Source: Pseudomonas putida
GTDB taxonomy: Bacteria > Pseudomonadota > Gammaproteobacteria > Pseudomonadales > Pseudomonadaceae
Assembly: GCF_002906855.1 (NCBI RefSeq)
Contig: NZ_MINI01000028.1
Span: 248,001-312,000 of the forward strand
Reading direction: 5' to 3'
DNA length: 64,000 bases
Under the pieces are notes generated by a model, which saw only the letters and a list, made by a program, of their open reading frames with translations, did not search any database and was not told the origin of the DNA. Shown piece after piece: positions 18,201 to 27,667 of the stretch. Numbering within the stretch: position 1 is the stretch's first letter; the number at the start of each line of letters is the position of its first letter. The position numbers were made by a program, and so were the translations under genes.

Positions 18201-19385
18201 ATGTCCCAGACATCGACTATCCCCCTGACCCGCGCCGAGCGCCTGCCTTTGAGCGGCCTGCTGGCACTGGCCATGACCGGCTTCATCGCCATCCTCAGCG
18301 AAACCTTGCCAGCGGGCCTGCTCGACCAGATCGCCGCGGGCATGCATATCAGCCAGGCCATGGCCGGGCAATGGGTGACGGCCTATGCGCTCGGCTCCTT
18401 GCTGACGGCCATCCCGTTGGTGACCCTGACCCAGGGCTGGTACCGGCGCCGGGCGCTGCTGCTGGCGATCATCGGTTTCGTGCTGTTCAACGGCCTGACC
18501 GCGGTGTCGCCCTCCAACCACCTGACGCTGTTGCTGCGGTTTCTCACCGGCGCCGCTGCGGGCCTGGCCTGGGGCCTGATCGCCGGGCATGCCCGGCGCA
18601 TGGTGCCGGCGGCCCTGCAGGGGCGGGCGATGGCTGTGGCCATGCTCGGCCAGCCGATTGCCTTGTCGCTGGGCTTGCCGATAGCGACCTGGCTGGGCGC
18701 CGGGCTGGGCTGGCGCGCCACCTTTGTCGTGGTCACGCTGGTGGCGCTGCTGCTGGTGTTCTGGGTGCTCAGGGCGGTGCCGGACTATCCGGGGCAGGCG
18801 AGCGGCCAGCGCCCGTCGGCGGCGCAGGTGCTGCGCACGCCGGGCGTGGCCCTGGTGCTGCTGGTGATCCTCGCCTGGGTCTTGGGCCACAACATCCTCT
18901 ACACCTACATCGTGCCGCTGTTGGCGGCGGCGGGCATGACGGCCGAAGTCGGCCAGGTGCTGATGCTGTTCGGGCTCTCGGCGCTGGCCGGGATCGGCCT
19001 GGTCGGGCTGATGGTCGATCGGCACCTGCGCAAGCTGGTCGTGCTGAGCCTGGCAGGGTTTGCCCTGGCCACCCTGTTGCTGGGGCAGGCCACACCCTGG
19101 GCCATCTACCTGAGTGTGGCGCTGTGGGGCCTGACCTATGGCGGTGCGCCCACCCTGCTGCAGACCGCCTGCGCCGATGCGGCGGGTGAGGGCGGCGATG
19201 TAGCGCAGTCGATGCTGGTGACGGTATGGAACAGCGCCATTGCCCTGGGCGGGATCGTTGGTGGCGTGTTGCTCGCCGGCGTGGGCGTCAAGGCATTTGG
19301 CAGCGTGGTACTGGCGCTGATCGCAGTGGCGGTGCTGACGGTGCTGGCAGCACGCAGAAGCGGCTTCGTGGCGGGGCCTCGCTAG
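18201..19385 (+). CDS. MFS transporter, DHA1 (AraJ/NepI-like) family
   Basis: A 394-residue protein with 12 predicted membrane helices. It opens [23 protein letters not shown], close to the 'tEf.p.GlLp' start of DHA1 drug and sugar efflux pumps, and has a G-x-L-x-G-R-type loop (residues about 75-85, W-Y-R-R-R). It probably acts as a drug/H+ antiporter in the inner membrane. The ATG at 18201 has AAGG upstream. It is divergent from the LysR gene. Confidence 0.9.
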   Translation: MSQTSTIPLTRAERLPLSGLLALAMTGFIAILSETLPAGLLDQIAAGMHISQAMAGQWVTAYALGSLLTAIPLVTLTQGWYRRRALLLAIIGFVLFNGLTAVSPSNHLTLLLRFLTGAAAGLAWGLIAGHARRMVPAALQGRAMAVAMLGQPIALSLGLPIATWLGAGLGWRATFVVVTLVALLLVFWVLRAVPDYPGQASGQRPSAAQVLRTPGVALVLLVILAWVLGHNILYTYIVPLLAAAGMTAEVGQVLMLFGLSALAGIGLVGLMVDRHLRKLVVLSLAGFALATLLLGQATPWAIYLSVALWGLTYGGAPTLLQTACADAAGEGGDVAQSMLVTVWNSAIALGGIVGGVLLAGVGVKAFGSVVLALIAVAVLTVLAARRSGFVAGPR

Positions 19386-19419
19386 CGTAGAATCGTGCTT
19401 TTCAGCAGAGGTCGACGCG

Positions 19420-21780
19420 GTGGAGTTGCAGCAGGGCTTTGTCCTCACCCGGCATTGGCATGACACGCCCGAGGGCACCTGCGTGGAATTCTGGCTGGCC
19501 ACCGATGCCGGGCCACGGCTGCTGCGCCTGGCCCCCCAGGAATCGGTGGCCTTCATCCCGCAGGCGCAGGCCGAGCACGCCCGGGTGTTGTTGGCCAAGG
19601 AGCAAGGCGTGCAACTCAAGCCGCTGCGCCTGAAGGACTTTGACCAGCGCACGATGCTCGGCCTCTACACCCGTCAGCACCGCCAGCTGATGCAACTGGA
19701 GCAGCGCCTGCGTACGGCCGGTATCGACGTCTTCGAAGCCGATATCCGCCCGCCGGAGCGCTACCTGATGGAGCGCTTCATCACCGCCCCAGTGCAGTTC
19801 ACCGGCCAGCGCGACGAGCAGGGCGTGTACTGCGAAGCCCAGCTCAAGCCGTTGCAGGGCTACCGCCCGACGTTGCGCCTGGCGTCGCTGGACATCGAGA
19901 CCAGCGAGCGCGGCGAGCTGTACAGCATCGCCCTGGAAGGCTGCGGCCAGCGCCAGGTGTACATGCTCGGGCCGGCCAATGGTGATGCCGATGGCGTCGA
20001 TTTCGACCTGCACTATTGCGCTGACCGCGCCGAGTTGCTGACTTGCCTCAACCAGTGGATGGCCGAACATGACCCGGACGCAATCATCGGCTGGAACCTG
20101 ATCCAGTTCGACCTGCGCCTGCTGCATGAGCACGCCAAGGCGCTGCAGGTGCCGCTGGCGCTGGGGCGCAACGGCGCGCCGATGACCCTGCGTACCCATG
20201 CCGGCGGCGGCCACGTGTTCGCCGATGCCCCCGGGCGACTGTTGATCGACGGCATCGAGGCGTTGCGCTCGGCGACCTGGAATTTCCCTTCGTTCAGCTT
20301 GGAAAACGTCGCCCAGACCTTGCTCGGCGAGGGCAAGGACAGTGACACGCCTTACCAGCGCATGGATGAGATCAACCGCCGCTTCGCTGAAGACAAACCG
20401 GCCCTGGCGCGCTACAACCTCAAGGACTGCGAGTTGGTCACCCGCATCTTTGCCCATACCCGGTTGCTCGACTTCCTGCTGGAGCGTTCGTCGGTCACCG
20501 GCCTGGCGGTAGATCGCAGTGGCGGCTCGGTCGCCGCGTTCTGCCACCTGTACATCCCGCACATGCACCGCCTGGGCTTTGTCGCGCCCAGCCTCGGCAG
20601 CCGTCCGGACGAGGCCAGCCCCGGCGGCTTCGTCATGGATTCTCGCCCAGGGTTGTACGACTCAGTGCTGGTGCTTGACTACAAGAGCCTGTACCCGTCG
20701 ATCATCCGCACCTTCCTGATCGACCCGGTGGGCCTGGTGGAGGGCTTGCGCCTGCCCGAAGACGAACACTCGGTGGAAGGCTTTCGCGGTGGGCGGTTTT
20801 CGCGCACCGAACATTGCCTGCCGGCCATCGTCGAGCGTGTATGGCAGGGGCGCGAAGCGGCCAAGCGGGAGGGCAACGCACCGCTGTCGCAAGCGCTGAA
20901 GATCATCATGAATGCCTTCTACGGCGTGCTTGGCTCCAGCGGTTGCCGCTTTTTCGACCCGCGCCTGGCCTCGTCGATCACCATGCGAGGTCACCAGATC
21001 ATGCGCCAGACCCGTGCACTGATCGAGACGCAGGGTTATGAAGTGATCTATGGGGACACCGACTCCACCTTCGTCTGGCTCAAGGGTGCCCATGGCGAAG
21101 AGGCCGCGGCCCGGATTGGTCGTGATCTGGTGGCGCAGGTCAACGCGTGGTGGCGCGAGCACCTGCAGGCGACCTTGAAGCTGGACAGCGCGCTGGAGCT
21201 GCAGTTCGAGGTGCACTACCGGCGTTTCCTGATGCCGACCATCCGCGGCACCGACGAGGGCAGCAAGAAGCGCTATGCCGGCCTGGTGCAACGAGGCGAT
21301 GGTCGTGAAGACGTGGTTTACAAGGGCCTGGAGTCGGTGCGCACCGACTGGTCGCCACTGGCCCAGCGCTTTCAGCAGGAGTTGTACGGGCGGATCTTCC
21401 GCGGCCAGCCGTATCGCGATTACCTGCGCGAGTACGTGCGTCAGACCCTGGCGGGCGAGCTCGACGAGCTGCTGGTGTATCGCAAGCGCCTGCGCCGGCC
21501 TCTGGCCGATTACCAGCGCAATGTTCCGCCGCACGTGCGCGCCGCGCGCCTGGCGGATGACTACAACAGTCGTATCGGGCGCCCCAGGCAGTATCAGCGC
21601 GGCGGCTGGATCAGCTACCTGATCACCACCGCAGGCCCTGAGCCGTTGGAAAACCAGCAGGCCCCGATCGACTACGAACACTACCTGAGCCGCCAACTGC
21701 AACCGGTGGCAGATGCCATCCTGCCTTTTGTCGGTGATGACTTCGCTGCTTTGACCGATCGCCAGCTGCTGTTGTTCTGA
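19420..21780 (+). CDS. polB: DNA polymerase II (family B)
   Basis: A 786-residue family-B polymerase used in replication restart and translesion synthesis. Visible motifs are Exo I (L-D-I-E-T, about residue 157), motif A (S-L-Y-P-S-I-I, about 423), motif B (N-A-F-Y-G) and motif C (Y-G-D-T-D-S-T, about 543-549), so both exonuclease and polymerase active sites are intact. The start is GTG with AGAGG upstream. In E. coli the gene is SOS-controlled, but I see no CTGT-N8-ACAG LexA box in the 34 bases upstream. Confidence 0.95.
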   Translation: MELQQGFVLTRHWHDTPEGTCVEFWLATDAGPRLLRLAPQESVAFIPQAQAEHARVLLAKEQGVQLKPLRLKDFDQRTMLGLYTRQHRQLMQLEQRLRTAGIDVFEADIRPPERYLMERFITAPVQFTGQRDEQGVYCEAQLKPLQGYRPTLRLASLDIETSERGELYSIALEGCGQRQVYMLGPANGDADGVDFDLHYCADRAELLTCLNQWMAEHDPDAIIGWNLIQFDLRLLHEHAKALQVPLALGRNGAPMTLRTHAGGGHVFADAPGRLLIDGIEALRSATWNFPSFSLENVAQTLLGEGKDSDTPYQRMDEINRRFAEDKPALARYNLKDCELVTRIFAHTRLLDFLLERSSVTGLAVDRSGGSVAAFCHLYIPHMHRLGFVAPSLGSRPDEASPGGFVMDSRPGLYDSVLVLDYKSLYPSIIRTFLIDPVGLVEGLRLPEDEHSVEGFRGGRFSRTEHCLPAIVERVWQGREAAKREGNAPLSQALKIIMNAFYGVLGSSGCRFFDPRLASSITMRGHQIMRQTRALIETQGYEVIYGDTDSTFVWLKGAHGEEAAARIGRDLVAQVNAWWREHLQATLKLDSALELQFEVHYRRFLMPTIRGTDEGSKKRYAGLVQRGDGREDVVYKGLESVRTDWSPLAQRFQQELYGRIFRGQPYRDYLREYVRQTLAGELDELLVYRKRLRRPLADYQRNVPPHVRAARLADDYNSRIGRPRQYQRGGWISYLITTAGPEPLENQQAPIDYEHYLSRQLQPVADAILPFVGDDFAALTDRQLLLF

Positions 21781-21857
21781 CAGCGCGGTAACTATCTAGC
21801 CCTTGGCGCTAAAGGCCGGCGATTAGCGTCGCACTTCCAGACATTCGGAGGTGCGCC

Positions 21858-24800
21858 ATGCATAGCAGTGATAACCAGACATCCATACGCTCGGCCAACC
21901 TGGCGCTGGAGCAACGCTTTCAGGATGGCTTGGTTGCCGGTCGCCTGCCGGCCTGGATCCGCAACCTGCGTGTCGCCAGCAACACGCCCGGCCAGCCACC
22001 TGCAGGTGCTTCGCTGACTGCCGAGCAACTCAGGTTCGTGCTCGATGCGCTCGCAACCAGCTACGCCTGCCGTCAGCGCCTGAGCCGCGAGTTTGGACGT
22101 ATACAGGACATACGCCAGTATTGCGGGCAGTTGTTGCAGCGTGAGCTAAGCAACAGACTGTATGCGTCGGTCGACAGTGAGGCATTGTTCCTGCGCCACT
22201 TCTATTACAGCATTGCGCCCGAGCCAGAGTTCGCAACCGGCCACCAGCCACAGCAGGAAAAGAACAGCTACGACATCCCTTTGCTCGACGCGGCAATGGC
22301 CAATTTTACCGAGGACGAAGCCCGGGAGGGTGGCCTGCGGCGCAACGACCGCGTGGTGACAGGCGATGGCAGCACGTTCAAGCAGATGAGCGCTTCGGCG
22401 TTTGCCAAAGGCTGTCGCAAGCTTGATGTGGGCCAGCGCTATCAGCAGCACCTGGACGCGATCCTGTTTGCACCAGCCGTGGATGGCCACAGTTTCATGT
22501 CTTCGATCAAGGATATGCAGGCTGCCTCGATGTTGCTGGATGCCTGCAAGGCCAAGACCGAGGGGATATTGTCGGCCGATGAGCTGGCTGTAGTGATCGC
22601 AATCTGTCAGGGCGCGAATGCTGCCACGTTGCAAGGCAAGCCGGTGATTGCCAGGCAAATGAGCGTCTTCGGGTGCAAAGTCGAGCAGTTGGTGGTGTTC
22701 GACCAGACCACGACATCGTTGGGTTTCGGCGTCAGTGAGCGCGTACTGGTGTACATCCCAGGTGATCCGGTCAGCCCCTGGAGTGCCGCCCGGGATCTGG
22801 ATACGTTCATCCGGCGAATTCTGGGTAAACGGTTGGCAGATAACGCCTACCAGCGCTTTTTCAGCCGGTTCATCCGCCTACGAGATAACGCAGCGTTTTT
22901 TGCCAAGGTTGCCAGTGAGTTGATGGATGTCGCCATTTGGGCGTCCCGGGACATGGACCAGCACATGGCTGCCTATCCATTGCCTTTGTTCGACCATCTG
23001 GCGCAGGCGTACATAGACCGGGTCAAGGATGATGCGGCGTTCATTGCCGTGCCCGTGAAGGTCATCGACGACAGTCAGCGCCAAGCCGAGCACGACCGCC
23101 TGATCGCGGCCGCCTGGGCCGTGGCCAGCCTGGCGGGTCTGTTCGTGCCCGGCATTGGCGCCATGCTCGGTGCGGTGATGGTCTGGGACATGCTCAAAGA
23201 TGTTTTTCATGCCGTCGAGGACTGGCAGGAGGGCGATACCCAGGCGGCGCTGGACCACCTGGTGAAGATTGCCGAAACGGTAGCCATGGTCGGTGTCACT
23301 GCAGCGGTCGCAGGTTCAGCAGCGCGGGAGTGGCATCTGGTTGATGGCTTGGCAACGGCCCGCCTTGAGGACGGTAGCGAGAAACTGTGGCGCTTCGACC
23401 TGACACCTTTTCATAGCGCGGCACCGCCCCTGCAAGCCCTTGCCGATGCTACTGGGGTCTACCGCCTGAAAGGGCGTTGCTGGGTAAAGATGGATGGCTA
23501 TTTTTATCAAGTGATGGAGCAGGGCGACGAACAGTGGCAGATCGTGCCGAAGCAAGGGCATGGCCCGCAACTACGAAACAACGGCGCTGGGGCCTGGCGC
23601 GTCTGGTGCGAGCAACCTGTCGAGTGGGACGAGCCCCAGCGTCTGTTTCGTCGCCTGGGCAATGAATTCAGCGATCTTGGGGCTGAACAGATCGATCAGG
23701 TGCTGGCCATTCATGGCCTGGACGCCAGCCATTTGCGGGGGCTGCATATCTGTGGCCAGGCGCCGGAGGCCTGCGTGGTCGATTCAGTCAGCCGCGTCGC
23801 GCTGGTGGCGCGGGTCCAGGCGCTGGTCAGGCAACTGCGCACGGGCAGCCAGGTGGCGGACTCCGTGTTGCTTGCCAGAGTGCGCCGATGGCAGGGAGCC
23901 GAGTCGATGCCCGATGCCCGCTTGGCCGAGCTGGTTGAAACCAGGCAGCGGTCATTGGTGGGCCAGCTTTACTATGAAAAGTATCCCGTGACGGCTGCCA
24001 CCCAGGAGCTGCAAAGGGACTTTGTCAGCCTGCATCGACTTGGGGCCGAAGCGCTGCTGGACACGGTCGACCGGGATGGCATAGGCCTGGCGGCCGCAGC
24101 GCTGGTCAGGCGCATCCGCTGCATACGGGTGCATGAGGCATTGCTGTTTGATACGCCGCAGAGCCTGGACCTTGCCCGTGTGGTGCTGAAGTTGCTCGAG
24201 ACAACACCGGGTGCTGAAAAGGGGCCGTATTGGCAGCTGTTCGATGGTGACCTGGCGGCACCCCTGTTGAGCAATAGCGGCCAGGGACGCATCTTGCGTC
24301 TTCGCTATCGGGACGGGGCATATCAATTGTTTGATGAACGGGATCAGGCGCTGGGGGAGCCAGGTGAGCTATTTGATCAGTTGGCTGCCGGGTATACGTA
24401 TGAGCAGCGCGCTGCGCTGGGTGTGGGTGAGCCGTTTGTGCGGCAGTTGCGATCGCAGATGGCAAGCCGGGTTGCTCAGCGGCGGGAGGTGATCGCAGAG
24501 TTGCTCGACATCAAGCAGGACGCTGTTGGTTTCAACGCGCCACAGCGTCTGGCCAACGGCCGGATCGGTTACCCGTTGAGTGGCTGGCGGCAGCGGTTTC
24601 ATCGCGGCCGGGGCGCGGTGAGAAACCTCTCTGCGGAATTGCGCGATCTGTACCCCGGCTTCGATGATGACGACGTCGAGCGATGGCTGACTCATTTGCG
24701 CCAAGCGCAGCGTGATCCGGGGGCCGAGCTGGTCGATCTGAAGCGTCAGCTCAACACACTGCGCAAGGCCCTTGGCGTCTGGCGTATTTCGACGCTCAAG

Positions 24801-26342
24801 GGCTGGAACTGGAAAGCGCGTCGGGAGTTTGCGCAAGGGCTGATCGCGTGCTGGCGGTATCTGATACCCAAGCAGTTGATAGCGGCAGAAGAGAGCGCGG
24901 GATACCTCTTGAGCACCTACCACAGTAACCTGGACGAGTTGCCCGATATTCCGCAGGGGGTTCGTTTTTCACACGTATCGGACCTGGCGCTGCGATCAGT
25001 GCAGATACGCCGAGTGCCTGACAGCTTCCTGCGCGCATTCGATGCGTTGCAATCCCTGAGCATTACCAATTGCCGGCTGACCCATCTGCCGCTGACTGCG
25101 CAGATGGCACAGCGCCTGCGCATCCTCGACCTGTCGGGTAACCAGTTGAGCCTGGACGACGATGGCGTTGAGCTGCTCGCCAGCTGTCAGCATCTGATCT
25201 ACCTCAATCTTTCCCACAATCCGTTGCAACGGGTGATTTCCATCGCTCGGATACCCAGCCTCAACGCCTTGATGCTGCGCAATACGCAATTGACTGCGAT
25301 TCCCGTTGGCGTGATGGAGGCTGGGAGCTTGCACACGCTTGATGTAGGAGACAACGCGATCCGTTCGCTGCCATTTGGCTTCTATCGTTCTGCGCTGTGG
25401 CGTTCCGGCCGGGTCAGATTGGCCGACAACCCGCTGCAGGGGGTGGAGGATGCCTGGAGTGAAATGCTCGATAATCAGGTACCCGTGAAGCAGCGCTGGC
25501 TGGATTTGGTGGCAGACAACCAGCGAGATCACCTGGCCAATCTCTGGGGCAAGTTGAATGGCAATCCCGCCGCTCGGCAGTTCTTTCATCTGTTGGAACG
25601 TTTGACGACTTCGGCGGATTTCCAGAGTGAATTTCTCTCCCGGTACCTGGCAATGCGCGTGCTGCGCATGCTCGACTACATGAGCGAACGACCCGCGTTG
25701 CAAACCGAACTGTATGAAAATGCACTGACGGAGCACTGCCAGGACAACGCCACGCTGCGCTTCAGCGACCTTGAAGTGCGCGTTCGTGTGTGGAAGGCCC
25801 TCAACCGCGACATGCCCGGCAATCAGGTCCGGGCACTGCTGCACCTGGGAGGGCAATGCTGGCGGCTGGACATGCTCGATGAAGTGGCAGGGCTGCATGC
25901 CGCTCGGGTCGGCATGCCCGAGGAATCGCTCGAGTTTGCCCTGGCTTATCGCCTGGGGCTGGCTGACCAGCTGGATTTGCCCATCGAGCACGACGAGATG
26001 CTCAACCCTGGTGTGGCCAACCTGTCGAGCACGGACCTGCGCGCGGGCGCAGATATCGTCAGGAGTGCGCAGTCCAGGGATGCGTTGGTCGATTACCTGG
26101 CGACGACGCGCTTCTGGCGCGATTACCTGGCGCAAACCTATCCCGGGCGCTTGCAGGTGCCGCAGGTCTTTCACGACGAACGAGAAGCACTGGAGGCACG
26201 CCAGGCGACAGCCCAAGCATTCAATCTTCTGCAGGATCGCGTGCAGCAGCGGGAGCTCAACATCTACAAGCAGCTCACCCGGGAAGCCTTGGGCCAGCAC
26301 TTGACGGCGGTCATGGTTGCGCCGGCAACCCGGTGGCAGTGA
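21858..26342 (+). CDS. Large LRR effector-like protein with NEL-type E3 ubiquitin ligase domain
   Basis: A 1494-residue protein starting behind a strong GGAGG. The N-terminal two-thirds resembles the dermonecrotic-toxin-like region (DUF6543) of pseudomonad effector proteins, with one long hydrophobic stretch at about 413-445. Leucine-rich repeats follow at about 1040-1165 (L-R-I-L-D-L-S-G-N-Q-L, L-I-Y-L-N-L-S-H-N-P-L, L-H-T-L-D-V-G-D-N-A). The C-terminus aligns by eye with the IpaH/SspH NEL domain: E-H-C-Q-D (catalytic Cys1294), L-G-x-x-x-x-R-L-D-M-L-D-E-V-A, and A-x-D-L-R-x-A-x-x-I-V-R-S. NEL enzymes ubiquitinate eukaryotic host proteins. No secretion genes lie nearby and no signal peptide is seen, so the route of delivery is open. 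Confidence 0.85.
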   Translation: MHSSDNQTSIRSANLALEQRFQDGLVAGRLPAWIRNLRVASNTPGQPPAGASLTAEQLRFVLDALATSYACRQRLSREFGRIQDIRQYCGQLLQRELSNRLYASVDSEALFLRHFYYSIAPEPEFATGHQPQQEKNSYDIPLLDAAMANFTEDEAREGGLRRNDRVVTGDGSTFKQMSASAFAKGCRKLDVGQRYQQHLDAILFAPAVDGHSFMSSIKDMQAASMLLDACKAKTEGILSADELAVVIAICQGANAATLQGKPVIARQMSVFGCKVEQLVVFDQTTTSLGFGVSERVLVYIPGDPVSPWSAARDLDTFIRRILGKRLADNAYQRFFSRFIRLRDNAAFFAKVASELMDVAIWASRDMDQHMAAYPLPLFDHLAQAYIDRVKDDAAFIAVPVKVIDDSQRQAEHDRLIAAAWAVASLAGLFVPGIGAMLGAVMVWDMLKDVFHAVEDWQEGDTQAALDHLVKIAETVAMVGVTAAVAGSAAREWHLVDGLATARLEDGSEKLWRFDLTPFHSAAPPLQALADATGVYRLKGRCWVKMDGYFYQVMEQGDEQWQIVPKQGHGPQLRNNGAGAWRVWCEQPVEWDEPQRLFRRLGNEFSDLGAEQIDQVLAIHGLDASHLRGLHICGQAPEACVVDSVSRVALVARVQALVRQLRTGSQVADSVLLARVRRWQGAESMPDARLAELVETRQRSLVGQLYYEKYPVTAATQELQRDFVSLHRLGAEALLDTVDRDGIGLAAAALVRRIRCIRVHEALLFDTPQSLDLARVVLKLLETTPGAEKGPYWQLFDGDLAAPLLSNSGQGRILRLRYRDGAYQLFDERDQALGEPGELFDQLAAGYTYEQRAALGVGEPFVRQLRSQMASRVAQRREVIAELLDIKQDAVGFNAPQRLANGRIGYPLSGWRQRFHRGRGAVRNLSAELRDLYPGFDDDDVERWLTHLRQAQRDPGAELVDLKRQLNTLRKALGVWRISTLKGWNWKARREFAQGLIACWRYLIPKQLIAAEESAGYLLSTYHSNLDELPDIPQGVRFSHVSDLALRSVQIRRVPDSFLRAFDALQSLSITNCRLTHLPLTAQMAQRLRILDLSGNQLSLDDDGVELLASCQHLIYLNLSHNPLQRVISIARIPSLNALMLRNTQLTAIPVGVMEAGSLHTLDVGDNAIRSLPFGFYRSALWRSGRVRLADNPLQGVEDAWSEMLDNQVPVKQRWLDLVADNQRDHLANLWGKLNGNPAARQFFHLLERLTTSADFQSEFLSRYLAMRVLRMLDYMSERPALQTELYENALTEHCQDNATLRFSDLEVRVRVWKALNRDMPGNQVRALLHLGGQCWRLDMLDEVAGLHAARVGMPEESLEFALAYRLGLADQLDLPIEHDEMLNPGVANLSSTDLRAGADIVRSAQSRDALVDYLATTRFWRDYLAQTYPGRLQVPQVFHDEREALEARQATAQAFNLLQDRVQQRELNIYKQLTREALGQHLTAVMVAPATRWQ

Positions 26343-26385
26343 GGCCAGACGTTCTGGATGAGGGCACGGTGGCCTCGCGTTTTCG

Positions 26386-26422
26386 TTCTCGTGCAGGCTT
26401 GTGCATGCACGGCGGGAACGAT
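26386..26422 (+). other. Imperfect hairpin in the gap after the NEL gene
   Basis: CGTTC-T-CGTGCA and TGCACG-GC-GGGAACG can pair around a short loop about 45 bases after the NEL gene's stop. There is no T-tract. The rest of the 275-base gap holds one short open frame (26446-26550) and the upstream region of the DUF4174 gene. Confidence 0.3.
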
Positions 26423-26445
26423 GCAGTGAATACGAAGGTGCATCG

Positions 26446-26550
26446 ATGAACTATGCTCAGGTCGAGTACCGGCATTTTGCGTTTGGCAGCGACTTGGGGG
26501 ACATGCGAAGTTACTTTTGTGTCAGAGATCCACCGGGTGAGTTGGTTTAG
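26446..26550 (+). CDS. Possible small protein (34 aa)
   Basis: ATG with GAAGGTG seven bases upstream opens a 34-residue frame, aromatic-rich (N-Y-A-Q-V-E-Y-R-H-F-A-F) and ending G-E-L-V. It lies alone in the 275-base gap between the NEL gene and the DUF4174 gene. Only the ribosome site supports it; no family is recognised, and chance occurrence is quite possible. Confidence 0.25.
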   Translation: MNYAQVEYRHFAFGSDLGDMRSYFCVRDPPGELV

Positions 26551-26617
26551 TCTCGCACGTCGGATCTTTCTCCCTGATCTGTAGTCTTTGGTTTATCGAG
26601 AGAATAAGGAGATTTGC

Positions 26618-27181
26618 ATGCTCGTCCGCTCACTGACCCTCGCCATCTTGCTCGCTGTTGCCGGTCCGCTGCTAGCGGCCGACAGTGATGCGCCGCTGGC
26701 CAAGGAACTGGGCAAGGCCAGGCCATTGGTCGTCATCGCTCCAAGCAGCGCCGACCCCACCCTGCGAGGGTTGAACGAGGCCCTCAAGGATCCGGCGACC
26801 CAGGCGGGCTTCAAGGAGCGCAACCTGGTGCTGTTCAGCGTTGCCCAGATGATGGGCAAGCGTGAAGACAAGAACCTCGAGCAACAGACCACGATGGCCT
26901 TGATTCGCGAACTCAAGTTGGGCGCCAGCAAGGGCACCAAGGTGATCCTGGTGGGCCTGGACGGTGAGCGTCACGTGCTCAAGGATGATGAGTCAGGCGA
27001 CAAGATCGACCCGAAGGTGATCTTCGATGCAGTCGACAAGCTGCCCGCGACTGAAAAAGCAGCGACTGCGCCAGAGCCCGTAGCGGCTGCTGTAGCCGAA
27101 CCGAAGGCCAAGGACAGCAAATCCGCGAAACCTGCGAAGCCGGCCAAACCGGCAGCCCCTCCAAAGCCGTTGGATGACTGA
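26618..27181 (+). CDS. DUF4174-type periplasmic protein with Ala-Pro-Lys tail
   Basis: A 187-residue protein behind AAGGAG. It has a signal peptide (L-V-R-S-L-T-L-A-I-L-L-A-V-A-G-P-L-L-A, cleavage near residue 20), then a domain (about 30-135) beginning R-P-L-V-V-I-A-P-S, typical of DUF4174, which is thought to be thioredoxin-like but here lacks a CxxC. The C-terminal 45 residues are a low-complexity A/K/P tail (repeats of K-P-A-K-P-A) that may contact the cell wall. It precedes the RiPP precursor by 121 bases; whether they are cotranscribed is unknown. Confidence 0.78.
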   Translation: MLVRSLTLAILLAVAGPLLAADSDAPLAKELGKARPLVVIAPSSADPTLRGLNEALKDPATQAGFKERNLVLFSVAQMMGKREDKNLEQQTTMALIRELKLGASKGTKVILVGLDGERHVLKDDESGDKIDPKVIFDAVDKLPATEKAATAPEPVAAAVAEPKAKDSKSAKPAKPAKPAAPPKPLDD

Positions 27182-27269
27182 GTGGCGCCAACTGTTGCCA
27201 ATGGTTGGTGAGCTCCTACATGAGTAGCCGAATCCGGCGATATCGGCCAGGCCTTGAGCACGGTTGAAT

Positions 27270-27300
27270 AGCTCCACTTCCTGACCACAGTGGAGCTTTA
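27270..27300 (+). promoter_or_regulatory. Hairpin masking the ribosome-binding site of the RiPP precursor
   Basis: AGCTCCACT (27270-27278) pairs perfectly with AGTGGAGCT (27289-27297) around the loop TCCTGACCAC. The 3' arm contains GGAG (27292-27295), the only Shine-Dalgarno match for the ATG at 27303. When folded, the mRNA would hide this site. This is a candidate translational switch (temperature, protein such as RsmA, or small-RNA control); the base pairing is directly visible, the role is inferred. Confidence 0.55.
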
Positions 27301-27302
27301 CC

Positions 27303-27590
27303 ATGACTCATACCCATAACAAACTCGGACTGTTCGGCGCTGCGCTTATCGGCAGCATGGCCGTTGGCAGCCAGGCGTTGGCTGTCGAACCGCTTGCCCA
27401 CGGTTACCAGCTGGCTTCGGCCAAGGCCCAGGGTGAGGGCAAGTGTGGCGAAGGCAAGTGCGGTAGCAGCGGCAAAGCCGTCCAGGGCGAAGGCAAGTGT
27501 GGCGGCAGTGACAAGGCCGGCAAAAGCGAAGGCAAGTGCGGCGAAGGCAAATGCGGTGGCAGTGGCAACCATGGCAAGAGCCAGTCCTGA
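27303..27590 (+). CDS. HvfA-type copper-RiPP precursor peptide with five EGKCG repeats
   Basis: A 95-residue peptide with an N-terminal signal-like segment ([19 protein letters not shown], cleavage near residue 27). Its Cys/Gly/Lys-rich core carries five E-G-K-C-G units at Cys48, 53, 66, 79 and 84, arranged as pair, single, pair. Repeats of this kind are the substrates of MNIO (DUF692) enzymes in Hvf systems, where cysteines become thio-heterocycles that bind copper. The enzyme gene follows directly. The precursor is separated from it by a strong hairpin and preceded by a hairpin covering its ribosome site. Confidence 0.88.
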   Translation: MTHTHNKLGLFGAALIGSMAVGSQALAVEPLAHGYQLASAKAQGEGKCGEGKCGSSGKAVQGEGKCGGSDKAGKSEGKCGEGKCGGSGNHGKSQS

Positions 27591-27614
27591 TTCGAATTCC
27601 TGAGAAATGTGACG

Positions 27615-27648
27615 ACGCCCCGTCTGCTGGTCAGACGGGGCGTTGTGC
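27615..27648 (+). terminator. Internal terminator/attenuator between precursor and MNIO gene
   Basis: ACGCCCCGTCTG (27615-27626), loop CTGGT, CAGACGGGGCGT (27632-27643), then TGTGCTTGTT. A perfect 12-bp GC-rich stem stands 24 bases after the precursor stop and 24 bases before the next ATG. It likely lets some transcripts end after the precursor and others read into the enzyme genes, giving excess precursor. It may also stabilise the 3' end. Confidence 0.7.
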
Positions 27649-27667
27649 TTGTTATGGAGACGCAAAG

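Noticed and set aside
19386..19419. LexA (SOS) box upstream of polB
   Set aside because: No CTGT-N8-ACAG sequence in the short gap or the end of the preceding gene.
27303..27590. EGKCG repeat protein as a metallothionein
   Set aside because: Cysteines are in spaced E-G-K-C-G units behind a signal-like leader and next to MNIO and DUF2063 genes, which fits a RiPP precursor better.
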